Source: Loxodes magnus (Eukaryota; Ciliophora; Karyorelictea; Loxodida; Loxodidae). Taken from it: DNA of 64,000 nt. Positions 35,329-47,900 of this stretch are shown in pieces. Both the position numbers and the translations under genes were made by a program. The stretch lies in NCBI GenBank assembly GCA_946699065.1, contig CAMPDV010002083.1:1-64000 (forward strand). Direction: 5' to 3'. The notes under the pieces were generated by a model, which was not told the DNA's origin, searched no databases, and saw only the letters and a list, made by a program, of their open reading frames with translations. The number at the start of each line of letters is the position of its first letter. Position 1 is the stretch's first letter.

Positions 35329-38196
35329 TCAAATAGACCCTTTATAAACTTTCATTAGATAATCCCAAGAAAAGGTTTATTATTTTTTATAAGTAGTACT
35401 GTTGTAAAGAATTATCTAGGGCTAGATATCTTTATAGTTCACTGGAAAGTTTATTAACTTTAAGTTTTTTGTTGTTTGCTCAAGTTTTTGCATTCTCACA
35501 GAGCTAAAAACTTTAGAATGAATACTTTCATTGTGACTTCATATAATATGCTTTCCTCTTGGAATCACTGGGCTTACAAAAGTTTTTCTCAAATTCTAGT
35601 TAAAATGTCAAAATGCTCTTAGAGGTCAATCACAACCGTTGAATATGCTTTTTAGTTCCTTTCAAATGTAATTTGGAAGTATAAAATTTCAATGCCACAT
35701 AGGTTTATCGAATCACACTTGATGCAAAGTTTAAATTTTAGTCAAATTTTTAGCATAACTTGTTATTGATGCTGCAGCTATTCTCTTTCCAAATTTATTA
35801 TTATGGATAAACTCTCTATTTATTCACTTACTAAACTCGAAAAAGTCTACTGACTAATAAACATCATCTTCACATCATAAAATTGACTTAGCTTTTAAAT
35901 GTTCAAATGTAAGGTTGAATAAGAAAAAAGCATTTGAGGCACATTGAAACTCTCCATCTTTATTCTAGCTTTTAAACTCATAAGGAGTTTCAGTTTTAGG
36001 ATGTTTTACATGAATAATATTTAAAATTCCTCTATTCTTGAAATCATTTATAACGTCTACAACTTATGAAGAATTACCATCTTAAGAAATTATTATAATG
36101 GTCTAGTTTATTCCATCTGCTCTTTCTATATGTGATAAAGTTTCATTTAAAATATCATGCTTCTTATAAGCAGGCATTACTATTGGATAAAGAGTTTCTG
36201 TATTAAAATTGAATCTTTTTATATAAGCATCATATTCTTTTTTGACTTATTCATAAATATCAGGATATCATTAATTAAAAGCATAAATTGGACATACTCT
36301 TCCATCTCAAACCATTTAAAGGAAGTTAGATTTTACTATCTATCCGTAATGATATCTACCCATTTTATATACATCTTAAAGATAAAAATTCTAATCTTAT
36401 TTGATTGGAAGAAATGTATAATATATACCTTTTATACTCAATTTTTTTCTAAATTAATTTATTGAATTTAAGGAAGCAGTTTCATGATTAAATGCTAAGA
36501 TTTTATACTAAGTAGAAAAATATAAGTTCCTAAACTCTAAAGGATTAAGATTTCCTACTATTTCATTGTTTCCTACTTCTGGATGATATTTCTTTACTAC
36601 CTAAGCTCCTATTCTGAATCTTATAGCTGTTTACATTAGTCTATAATAATCCTAATCCTCTATTTTAATCAATTTATCATTTATTTTTATTTAAGCTTTT
36701 GGATGTTTAGAGTTTTCTTATACATCAAAGAAAGAAGTTCCTAAAGCTGTTAACACTAACTAGATATTGTATCATTAATTTTGTTTTATTTCAATCTAAG
36801 TATCATAATAATTGCATCCTCTATCGGATCCAGTTTCAAGTGTAATAGTTCATTTTTGATTAGAATACACAAGATATAAGAAATAACCTCAGGTATAGCT
36901 AAAGGAATCACAACCTTCCATTTTATTTCCTAGAATAGCAAAACATTATTTATATTCTTTTTCAGTAGAGTTTTCTTAGCTTTAATTGAAAGACGATGAT
37001 GTATTATTTTAAAAGTTTAAGTCACTAAATTTAAACTTAACTCATACAGAAATATAGAGTTCAGGGAAGTCAAAGGAGCGAAAAGGTCCATGGATAATAA
37101 ATTGTTAGTTTTTCTTTAAGTTTATTAAGAATTTATTTTAAGCAGCTATTCTATTTCTCTATTTTAAAAGGTGATTAAGTTTTTTATTTTTCTAATTTAA
37201 AGTTTTGCTTTAATTCTATCTAATTAAAACTTAAATTTAATTTTTCCCTTCTTATTTAACGATTTTCTAACTAATATCTTCAGTTTTATTTTACTTATTA
37301 GCTTAATATGTTTTATTTTTTTATTTATTTATTTTCATTTTTCTTTAGTTTTGGATTTCTTAGTTGGTAATTTTCCTTTAATCAATTTATGATGTATTTT
37401 TATTAAATCCAAGACTATCATTTTTCCACTGATCAGCTCATATTTTGACTTTTTCTTTTTCTTTATTATATTCTTCCTCTGTATAAGCTACTTCTAATTC
37501 ATTTTCTTTATTATCATCTTCCTTATTCTAAGCTGTTTCTTATTCTCTTTCTTTATTATCATCTTCCTTATTCTAAGCTGTTTCTTATTCTCTTTCTTTA
37601 TTATAATCTTCATTTGTCTAAGCTATTTCTATTTAATTTGTCTAAGCTATTTCTAATCCACTTTCTTTATTACCCTCTTCCTTTGTCTAAGCTGCTTCTA
37701 TTTAATTTTCTTTACTATCATCTTCATTTGTCTAAGCTGTTTCTAATCCACTTTCTTTATTATAATCTTCCTTCATCTAAGCTGTTTCTATTTAATTTTC
37801 TTTACTATCCTCTTCCTTCATCTAAGCTGTTTCTATTTAATTTTCTTTACTATCCTCTTCCTTCATCTAAGCTGTTTCTATTTAATTTTCTTTACTATCC
37901 TTTTCCTTCATCTAAGCTGTTTCTAATTTGCTATCTAAATAGTGTTATTGCTTTCCTTAATAATTATTTGATTAATTTACTTGTTCTTCATTCTATCAAG
38001 TTGGTTTAAATTATTGAGACATATTAAAAGCTGGTTACTTCTTCTCAATCTTCAATAAACTAACATTTGAGAAATATTTCTTGTAATAAACGAATTCTAT
38101 TTTAATCTGGTATTAAAGCATTAGGATATAGAAGTAGACTACAAGAGTTATAGAGGTAATAGAAATAAAGAGTCTCAAAGCTTTTGAATTCTACAT
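35329..38196 (-). CDS. Lectin-GT13 glycosyltransferase, type II membrane protein (copy D, 955 residues, long repeat stem)
   Basis: ATG-TAG start at 38196 gives MQNSKALRLFISITSI and a hydrophobic anchor up to FYILML. This start fits the other copies in position and sequence. Residues about 85-260 are eleven acidic 15-residue repeats. A K/N/Q-rich stem follows. The lectin-like domain runs from HGPF (369) to about 540, with ISVWVKF and an ETGSDRGCNYY motif. The GT13 domain (about 670-945) has the EDD metal site near 776, WHWNFILPNYIWKEL, CDWPLRAFW with the probable catalytic Asp, and the end SWDYLMKVYKGSI-TGA at 35329. The frame is unbroken over 956 codons with TAA/TAG as Gln and internal TGA as Trp. 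Expected role: transfer of GlcNAc to a glycan in the Golgi lumen, with the lectin domain guiding substrate choice (inferred from GnT-I and POMGnT1). The long acidic stem is unique to this copy. Confidence 0.93.
37446..37930 (-). repeat. Coding tandem repeat, 45-base units (15 residues) in copy D stem
   Basis: Eleven imperfect units of consensus ETAQxKEDDxKExxx, one of them shortened. The TAG in each unit is read as Gln. The best-matched neighbours (near 37780-37920) are almost identical, so the array is still expanding or being homogenised. In other frames the same repeat yields long L/F-rich open frames on the opposite strand, which are not genes. Confidence 0.9.
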
Positions 38197-39528
38197 GAAT
38201 AATAAAAAATTAGATTTATAAAGCTTATTTAAATTCTAAGAAATTACACTAGTTATTAATTAAGCCTTTCTAATATCTAGTTTATTAAATCACTAGTTTA
38301 CTACCACTTCTACCTTCTTTAGCAATTAACTTACACTTTTAAAAGTCTAATTTAAGAATCAACTAAGGCATAAGCTTAACTTAGTTTGGCTAAGAAACAA
38401 TAACTTTAATTGCTAGTAGATTTAGCTTTTAATAGGTAAAATAATCTAATTTAAAAATAAATCTGCCATTTAGTAAGATTAATCCTTAGATTGGTGAGAG
38501 TTCTAACTATAAACAATTAATTACCAACTTACAACTAATTAATACAAGTCAAGAGATAAAACGACCTATTTATACTTGCAAATTAAGTACTTCGCTAAGC
38601 TATTTCTATATAGTAAAATAGATCTCTTAGCAATCAAAAATAGACGATTGATATGAAATAATTATTAATCTAAATCCTCTAATAGCATATCATATAATCA
38701 TTCTTAAAAAGCATTATTGTAAGAATAATACTCCAATCATTATTTAAGATAAGCATATTGCTAATTATTATTATATCTTAGTTATTTTCTTTTAGATGAC
38801 ATAGATCACAATAGAGATTTACATTCCATGCTGATACTTTAGAATCAATTAATAACTGATAAATAAGTATATCGATAATATCTAAATATTTCAATATAAA
38901 TGTATTGCAGTAAAAACAACAAGATTATAATTAAGCTACATAGATATCTAAAAACAAAGCTTTATTATAAATCTTAGAGCAAGTTATCTTTCTCTCATGT
39001 CAAAGTGTTAATTTTACTACATTGCTAAGACAACTAAGAATTGATGTCAATCTAAATCTCTTTTTTAGCATAGCTTTATACAAAATGATATATCAAATTA
39101 TGGTTGAAAAGCATTTAAAAATAATAAATATAGTGTATCTTATATGCTTTCATTCATTCAAACAAGCATATTAAGATTAAAATAAGCTATATCTTAAAGT
39201 AGCAAAGTAATTTCTTAATAAATAGTTGTTACAAGCCTTATAGGAGTTCTACAGTAACTCAATTTATCTTCTAAGTAACTAAACATTAAAATGTATTGAT
39301 GATTATCGTTCAAGCTTTCTTCTTTATATATCTAAAAATTGGTTAAAGTAAAATATAAAAATAATTAGATTTAATTATTTATCATACCTGCTAGTACATA
39401 TACCAAAGGTATATAATTAAAGTTATACTAAATTATTATAATTTAATTAATATTTCTTGTTCTTTCTGTAAAAATCAGTGAAACAGAAAGTTCTATCATA
39501 AAATTTTTATAGGTTAAATACGTAATTG
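38197..39528. other. AT-rich DNA, no gene recognised
   Basis: 1.3 kb upstream of copy D and of the plus-strand membrane protein gene. No motif or repeat seen. Any promoters here would be divergent. Confidence 0.5.
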
Positions 39529-40131
39529 AAGGTATTGGATTATGAAGATTATGAGAAAATAAATTTTTTTTTGTTATAATGAAATCAGGAAACCAACTTA
39601 AAGAGCTATTGTAGTAGTTAAATATATTAATAAAATAAATCGTCTAAACAAATAGAAAATAAGGGTAAACGTTCTTCGACTATAATCAGCTACAGAGAAA
39701 TTATTTATGAGAAAGGATTAAAAGCAAATAGTTAGATACTTAAATTAAGTACCAAATTTCTTTCTGAAATATTTCAATTTGATCCAGGTAGAAAGATAGT
39801 GTAACCAAACTTAATTGTAGTAAATTATGAAAATGAGGAAAACAAGTCGGTATTAGATATTAATTCGAATGAGAAAATCAATAAAGAAAATGAAATTCTT
39901 CTTAAGATTATTAAGATTTTACTCATTTGCATCTTATTTATAAAATGTATTTTTAAATTTTTCCATCAGAGTTAAATTTAAAGTTATATATCAACCTATT
40001 TTTTGTATACACATTTAAATAGATAATTAGAAACAAAGGATACACTACTTCAAATAAGAAAATATCAAATTAAAAGGGATTTTTTAAAATTGTTATTAGA
40101 AACGTTATCTTTAATCCCTCTTAGTATATGA
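39529..40131 (+). CDS. Possible membrane protein gene, function unknown (5' end unclear)
   Basis: A frame of 200 codons, from KVLDYEDYEKINFF to TGA at 40129-40131. It is poor in TAA/TAG and has only one internal TGA, near its 5' end, against high densities in the other frames. It reads as a soluble, N/K/E-rich part (SYREIIYEKGLKANSQILKL, QFDPGRKIVQPNLIVVNY). Then comes a hydrophobic segment of about 24 residues beginning EILLKIIKILLICILFIK at 39895-39960, and a shorter one (RDFLKLLLETLSLIPLSI) just before the stop. This suggests one or two membrane spans. No in-frame ATG is seen at the 5' end, so the true start may lie in an upstream exon. If the 40129 TGA were Trp the frame would run into the U1-like gene, which argues for a stop here. 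Confidence 0.45.
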
Positions 40132-40409
40132 TAGAGAAAAGATTTGAATAATAGCAATGAACACTAGAATAAAAGTAACAAACTTAAATAGTTAATATAG
40201 TATATTACTCAATTTATATAGGACTATTTTCAATAAACGTAAATAAATAAATTTGCTATAAGAGATATTATTATGTATCTAGGCTTTTAATCTATTTAAC
40301 TTAGCTATTTCATAGATATTTTTATTAATCAAGCTTTCAATATTATCATAGCTATTTAAATCCTTATTCCTTATGCAATACTTTATTATCCTTAATATAA
40401 GCTATATAA

Positions 40410-40582
40410 AAATTGGAGATCGACTGGAAATTGACTGTTGATTTCGATAGTTGCATTCTAGCAAGCAGAGATACGCAATTAATACTGAACACCAACACTG
40501 TTTAATAGCTCTCAACTTTGAGGGCAAAACCATTTCATTCTGATCTCACCCTTTCTATGCTTTTTAGAGGAAAGGTAAGTAT
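40410..40582 (-). ncRNA. U1 spliceosomal RNA candidate
   Basis: Read on the minus strand from 40582, the RNA would begin AUACUUACCU, the exact 5'-splice-site pairing sequence of U1. A stem-loop I follows that resembles U1 (GGGUGAGAUCAGAAUG... GGUUUUGCCC), including the GAUCA-GAA loop bound by U1-70K. Further stems follow, and a possible Sm site AAUUUCCAG lies near 40428-40436, with a pyrimidine/A-rich end. The block is clearly GC-richer than its flanks. The 3' end is estimated. Just upstream (plus strand 40600-40665) lies another GC-richer stretch with a small CTTTAT/ATAAAG hairpin, possibly the snRNA promoter. Short introns are expected in ciliates, so a U1 gene is natural. Confidence 0.6.
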
Positions 40583-41969
40583 TATATAGATGATATCATA
40601 GAGAAACAAGAAATTGAACTTTATGCGGTTCGATAAAGCCGAAAGACGAATCTATCTTATCTTATCTTAATTTAATCTTAATTATAAGCTATAAGCTGGT
40701 ATTTAGTATTATATTAATAAATTATCTTTTCTTTGCTTAAGTTATCAAATTAACTTAAATTAGATTAAGAAAATGAAATCTATTAATTTTTACTCTATCT
40801 GCAAGACTAAAGCTTTATATAAGAATAATGAGTAAATCTAAATAAAAAAGTAAGCACTTATTTAATAAAGGACTTTCAGAAATATCCTAAAATATATCAT
40901 TAGAGTATGATTTTTAAATAGATTGATAGTAAATATGAGAATTGCTCTCTACTCTAGCTAGTTTACTGTAACTAAGCATATATTAATAAGATATATTACA
41001 TATTTGCCTTTAAAATAACATATTGCTTTTAGAGCATAGAGAAGAAATTATGCTAAGAAATAAAGTATTAACTAGCATATGAACATAAAGTAGTATAGTA
41101 CTCATAACTGATTATATATTAGCTTGTAGCTATATAAAAGAAGGCTTTTATATAGTTGTATTAATTATTAACAAATACTCTTTATATCTACTTTAAAAGG
41201 CTATTACTTGATGGTAGAATATTTTAAGAGTTTAAAATTATTAAAGTCTAAGAATAATAAAAGTTAAATGGAAGATGGAGGGAGAAGGTAGAGATAGATT
41301 GTTTAAAGTTTCGTTAATAAAAAATAATTATTATATTATAGATTAAAGCTAAAGCTAATTATCTTAAATCTAGTTCTTAAGTTATTCAATTATTTAAATT
41401 GAACATCTATTATTAGCTTCTTAGATAAGCTAAGAGGTTTTTAGCTTTTAATATAAAATTTAAATGTAATAAAGTCAAATAAAGGCTGTAGAACTAAATT
41501 ATTTTCTACCAAGATTTAAAGGGTACTTGTTAAAATATTACGAAGCTTTTTCCGTGAAAAGCTAGTCTTTTGATTTCTTTTTATGAGCAATGCTAAATAA
41601 ATTTTCTTATATATTTAAGATTATTAATCAAAAATGTTCTATAAAAACAAATAATTTTCTACTCTAATCAGCATCAACTAATATCTTTAGAATTAGTTTA
41701 GCTAGCTTTATGTAAATCTTTATTATTAATTTAACCTAAGACTTTATTATTTTCACGTTGCCTTAAATTTCATTCTTCATATTAAAGTGAATTTATGGCC
41801 ATAATCATAGATTAATTTCTAAGAAGATATATTCATAAGCAAATTTTTATCCAAATAGTATAAATAACTAAAGAATAGATAAGGAGAAAAGAATGAGAAA
41901 TTATTTAAACTATATGATTGAACAAAACCAATAAAATACATATTCATAAGTAAAATCACATAATTAAGA
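40583..41969. other. AT-rich DNA; possible snRNA promoter at the left end, otherwise no gene recognised
   Basis: The stretch 40600-40665 has a hairpin and unusual G/C content and is the natural place for the U1-like promoter. The remaining 1.3 kb shows no motif. Confidence 0.4.
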
Positions 41970-42684
41970 AGCTAGTTATAAGATACTAATCCATATTCTT
42001 TTTTACCAAAAGTAAAAGAACAATTAAGCTAAGATAAGCATTCTATACTTATAAAATTACCTTTTCTTCTTTAGGAATTGTAATAGATCTAAAGAACTCT
42101 ATCATATTACTCTGATAACTCTAATATAAAAGTTACTTTATCATACTCTTATTGATATCTTATGTATTCTTCTAGTTTAATAGGAATATAAGATATATTA
42201 GTACTCTAAGATTTACTCATTATAATTATACTCTCATACTAACTATCAAATCTTTATTATAAACTTAGTTGTTATATTCGAGAAGGTAGAAATACCTTAA
42301 CAAATATCTTCATTATTTTAACTTGTATTAACTAAGAAGTTATATGAGTTAGCTTTTATCATTTAAAGTATGAATATAGATTGAATATGTATATAATTAA
42401 ATAAAGAGTATAAAGCTTTAAATATAATATAAAAAGTTATAATTAATTCAAATCTTTCCTTTGTATACTTTCATTAGAAAATCCCACGAAAATGTATCTG
42501 TTGTTTTCAAAATTGTACTATCGAACTAAAGCAAAATCTCAGGTCTCTAATCTGTGTAATTCACTTGGAAATCTATTAATTATAAAGTTTTAGTAATTTT
42601 TTCTAGGTTTTTATAGAGTGCAAGATTAAAACTTTTAGAGTGAACACTATCATTATGACTTCAAGTTATATGCTTTCCTCTAGG
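41970..42684. repeat. Segmental duplication, copy 2 (partner 33888-34610)
   Basis: Includes the 3' flank and 3' end of the intact gene at 42448-44922. See the partner entry. Confidence 0.9.
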
Positions 42685-44922
42685 AATCGCAGGACTTATA
42701 AAAGTTTTCCTTAAATTTATATTGAAATGCCAAAATGCTCTGAGAATTCAATCACAAGGAACAAATACACTCTTTAGTTCCCTCCAAATATAATTTGGAA
42801 CTATAAAATTTCAGTGCCATTTTGGTCTATCAAATCATACTTAATGCAAAGATTAATTGTTTGTAACATTTCTAGCATAGCTTGTTATTGACACTGCACC
42901 AATTCTTTTCCCATACTTATCATTATGAATAAACTCTCTATTTATTCACTTACTATACTCGAAAAAATCAACGGACTAATAAACATCATCTTCACATCAT
43001 AAAACTGATTTTGCTTTTAGATGTTCGAAAGTAAGATTGAGCAAGAAAAAAGCATTTTAAGCACAGTAAAACTCTCCATCTCTATTCCAATTTACAAATT
43101 TTTTATAATAAGTTTAAATATCTAAAGGAATCTCCGTTCTAGGATGCATTACATGAATAATATTTAAAATTCCTCTATTTTTAAACTAATTTATGATATT
43201 TGAGACCTATGGTGAGTTTCCATCTTAAGAAATTATTATAATGGTCTATTTTATTCCATCTGCTCTCTCCATATGCTATAAAGTTTCTCTTAAAATCCTA
43301 TGTCTTTTATAAGCAGGTATGACTATTGGATAGAGTTCTTCCACATTAAGTTTAGATCTCTCTATAAATGCTTCATATTCTTTTTTGACTTATTCATAAA
43401 TACCAGGATATCATTAATTAAAAGTATAAGGCAAACATTCTCTTCTATCTCAAGCCATTTAAAGAAAATTAGATTAAGCAACTTATCCGTAATGATATTT
43501 TCCTATTCTATATACATCTCTAAGAAAAAATCTCTAATTTTCTTTGCTGGGTAAAAATGCGTAATATTTTCCTTTTACTGGCTATTTTTTGTAAAATTCA
43601 TGAATAGAATTTAAAGAAGCTGTTTCTTAGTTAAAACCTTAGTTTAATAGATTATACTAAGTAGAAAAAAAGAAAGTCCTAAACTCTAAAGGATTAAGAT
43701 TTCCTACTATTTCATTGTTTCCTACTTCTGGACTGTATTTCTTTACTACCTAAGCTCCTATTCTGAATCTTATAGCTGTTTACATTAGTCTATAATAATC
43801 CTAATCCTCTATTTTAATCAATTTATCATTTATTTTTATTTAAGCTTTTGGCTTTTTAGAGTTTTCTTATACATCAAAGAAAGAAGTTCCTAAAGCTGTT
43901 AACACTAACTAGATATTGTATCATTAATTTTGTTTTATTTCAATCTAAGTATCATAATAATTGCATCCTCTATCAGATCCAGTTTCAAGTGTAATAGTTC
44001 ATTTTTGATTAGAATACACAAGATATAAGAAATAACCTCAGGTATAGCTAAAGGAATCACAGCCTTCCATTTTATTTCCTAGAATAGCAAAACGTTATTA
44101 ATATTCTTTTTCAGTAGAGTTTTCTTAGCTTTAATTGAAAGACAAAGGTATATTATTTTAAAAGTTTAAGTCACTAAATTTAAACTTAACTCATACAGAA
44201 ATATAGAGTTCAGGGAAGTCAAAGGAGCGAAAAGGTCCATGGATAATGAACTACTAATCTTTTTTCAAACTTATAAGGAAATCAGTTTAAGAAGGAATTT
44301 TTTTCTTGTATATATGCTTATTATTGGACTGCTATTCTTTTTAAAGCTTAATTTTCTTCTAATTATTATTTTTAACTGCTTAAGTGTATCCTTTGATACT
44401 AATATTTGTTGACTAAAGAGAACTTTGATTATTTATTTTTTTATCTTAAGGAGTATTATTTAACCTCTGCTATTAATCACCAACTTAAATATTTAGGTAC
44501 CCTAAGCTTTTATTATACTACTTAAGATTTCCTTCTTCTTTTTTCATATTAAAATCTTAACTACTATAGCTCTACTAAGAGGCAGGTTTTTCTTTAGTTT
44601 TCTTTTTAATGAAAAATTTATTTCTCTCATACTAAAATATCTTCGTTCCGTTCTATTTTAATCCTTCTTATTCAGTGCTAACCTACTAAGCTTATACCAT
44701 TCTATCTAGATTGCTACTTGCCTAGGTTATATTTCTCTGCTGTTTTGATATATTTAAAACTTTTTGAATTTTCTCTATTTGAGGAACAGCCTTCTAGTTC
44801 TAATCGTTCTTTTCAATGAAAAGTATCTGTATTTGAAACTAAGAGACTATGATATAGAGGTAAGCCAGTATTGAAAGACAGCTTAGAGCAGCAAAGAGTT
44901 AGAGGAGCTTAGAGGTTTGCAT
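42448..44922 (-). CDS. Lectin-GT13 glycosyltransferase, type II membrane protein (copy F, 824 residues)
   Basis: Starts ATG-CAA at 44922 with MQTSKLLQLFAALSCLSILA leading to YLYIIVS, the signal anchor. Residues about 35-225 are a Q/N/K-rich stem without the acidic repeats of copy D. The lectin-like domain begins at HGPF (228) and is almost identical in DNA to that of copies D, G and 61023-63437. The GT13 domain carries the EDD site, WHW, CDWP and the end SWDFLMKVYKGKI-TGA at 42448. The span is 825 codons and both halves keep frame. It has a seven-residue insertion just before NWNRDGE (near 43096-43130) compared with the others. Same expected Golgi role. Its 3' end was the source, or a sister, of the fragment at 34367-34610. 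Confidence 0.92.
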
Positions 44923-47900
44923 TATTAAAAACTCCTTTAATTAAAAAAAGCGAAGCTAAAGTAAATAGATCTATAGATTAGTTAAGAGATAAAGACTTTT
45001 AAATACAGAAGGCTAAGCAATACTCAAGGAAGTATCTTTAGCTATATTAAAGAGATGGAAGCATTAACAAAGAATTAAAGCTTCAAAGAGAGGGGCTTTT
45101 AAAAAGCGAATATAGTTAAAGCAAGATAAAAAGATAAATTTGATTATGAAGTTTGCAGTAGCTAAGTTAAAGGTTGAGGAGTTATATATAAAAAGAGTAT
45201 CAAGTAGATAAAGCAAGTCAATCAGATATGAAAAAAGAATTTGAAATGTGATAAGTATAATGATAGCAAGAGACTAAATATAAGATTAAGTTATTAAATA
45301 TATTATATTCTCAGTTTTCCATAATCTATAAAAGAATCAGCTTAGCAATTAAATTAAACTTAAGCCAATAAATTAGTAGAAAAGCTTTAATTAAAAGAAT
45401 AAGTATATCATAAAGTCTAAGAACTAGAAGATTAAATTAGAATAATAAATTCTAAGTTGAAATGAAGAAATAGGAATAGCTAATTAAAGGGAAATCTGAT
45501 AAAATAGAAAATAGTTGTACAATAATCATCTTCATCATGCAATTTCATTTAATCTTAATGCTTTAAGTTCTATATTTACACCTTAAGGTTTATAAACATA
45601 GTAATATAATGATAAAAACTTTGAATATAATCAAGAAAGTATTCATTTTAACACTTTAATAAGGAACTTAATTTAGACAAATAACTCAAGCAAAATAAGT
45701 TTCAAATAAGTATTTTTAAATCTTCTTCATTAGAATAGAAACGAATCAGGAGGATATAAAGCTAAAGATACAAATATTAATATTAAAAATAAGGTGCTTA
45801 AAAAGAAGTTAAAACATATCTAAGTAAATAAATATAAGTCACTATTATTATTTCCTTTATACTAAAAGGGAACCATAGTGAATATGTTTATCATAAAGTT
45901 CTTAATTCAGAGCTAAGATTTAGTTATGTATCCTCATTAATATTTTTAACATAATCCTCTTGATAATGTAGTCATAAAATATTAAGCCAAACTATTTTAT
46001 AGCGTTATATAAGGATACCTTTCGGAAGGTAGGTAGAATGTAAGTGACGTAGTAAGGAAGATTGAGTATTTAGAAATTAGAAAACCAACTCTAATGCTTG
46101 ATTTAAAATACTGAAAATAGTATTTAGAATTAAATTAAAATAGTTAATGAACTGAGTAATTGGACTTTACCTATTAAATAAATGATGATACTTTAAAAAA
46201 ATTTAATTGAATAAGCAAACAAAAGTAGAATATAGTAATAAGTACAGGAGAAGAAGAGATGAACATAACTAGATATAATAGCTTCATGATTAATAAAATA
46301 TGCTATATAAAAGTAGCCTAACTAACAGATAATTAGAAAACTAGAAGAAGAGATATAAATATTAGTCAATATAAGAAAATCAAGACTGAATCGAAATTAG
46401 TTAGAATACTCCTAAATCTTAAATTTCATCTAACTATCTTTTCTACTATCCATTTACAGCTCAAAGATTATAAATATATATCTTAAAGAAAAACAGTAAT
46501 TAATACATTTCCGCATTTAGGTATTTCTTAAAACATATTTATTCTTACATACAACTATTAAGTTAAAGCTTTTGAACTTTAGAGAAAATAAAGTAAATAA
46601 GCTTTATTTATTTTTTAAAGGTTAGATTTTAGCTTAGCTTTGGTTCTTTTACTTCAATCAACTTTTTAAATCTTAAATCAAAAATAAAGTTAAGATTAAA
46701 TGAAAAGTGATATATTAGACTCTATAAAGTCAATGACTTACTTTTTTAATGATTAATATCTAAAGCATGCATTTTTAGCCTACTAAGGATGTCATTAAAA
46801 TATATTAGTAACTAAGAAGGAAATTAAAATTATAATAGATTACGAAATTACTAAAGCTTAAAATTTAGACCAGGACGAGATTATTTAAGTCATATAAAAA
46901 TAATTTTACAACAGTAAAATCAAGGGAAAGCTAATGATTAGACATAAACTTTAACCTTTTAAGGATGTGATGACAGCAAAATAAACTAATTCTTTGAGGT
47001 GATTTTCAATAAGGCAGTGAAAATCATAGAAGAAAGTAATTAAAGAAGCTAGTGTTGCTTTCTAGGAAATTACAAATAGAAAATCAGAAAATCAGAAAAA
47101 TTGATTGAGAATGAAGTTAGCTTTAATTTAGGGAACTTAGTAGTAAAATAATGAATTGCGGTAATACAAAAAGATTGTTTAAATATTACCAGCTTAAAAT
47201 TAAGAGATGCAGATTAAGCTTAAGAATAATAAGGTGGCTTTCTAAGAAATAGGAATAAATTAAATAAATTTTAAACTAAACTTCATGATAAGAATAGTTA
47301 AAGCAAACCTTATAATTTGCTACCTGATTGTTAATAAATATGTCTAACTACACAAATTAACTACAGAATTATAAGTGATAATTAACCAACTAAATCAATG
47401 GAAATATTTTGATAATCTAAGCTATGATTACAAGCAACTAAAATACTTAAAATAGAGAGGAGAAAATGCTAAAGAGCTAGATGCTTATAATAGCTAAATA
47501 AGTATGACACGAAAAGTTTATTAGATTAGCATAAAATATAATTAAAGGTGATAAGAGTATTTAAGCTTTCCTAGTTAGCTTCTACCAATTTATTTAAATT
47601 ATAATGATAAAATATAATATTTAATATATAAATAAAAAATTAGAAAATCAATAGGAGGGTATTTGCAAAAGCTATTCCAACATTTATAACTGTTAAATAA
47701 CTTCAAATAAAATAGTTACAGTGAATCAGAAAGATTCGTAAAAACTTTACTCAGAGAATAACTAAAAGAAGAAATGTAAAATGGAATAACTTTTTACTGA
47801 TAAATTAGAAGCTTTTCGATAAATAGTAATAAAATTTGAACTAAAGTAGATAAGACATTATGAAGAACATTCTAGTAATAATTTACGTAATTTAAGAGAT

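Noticed and set aside
36157-36465. 102-residue open frame on the plus strand, and its counterpart at 43300-43554
   Set aside because: Both are antisense shadows of the region between lectin and GT13 domains in copies D and F; their similarity to each other only reflects the gene family.
37446-37930. CRISPR-like direct repeats
   Set aside because: The 45-base units are contiguous, in frame with the gene and without unique spacers; the genome is eukaryotic.
37614-38009. 131-residue L/F-rich open frame on the plus strand with repeated SKLF motifs
   Set aside because: It is the complement of the 15-residue acidic repeat array of copy D on the minus strand. The minus-strand frame continues into the lectin and GT13 domains.
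40620-40665. Possible tRNA, because of GGTTCGA
   Set aside because: No cloverleaf can be drawn around it. It is more likely part of the region upstream of the U1-like gene.
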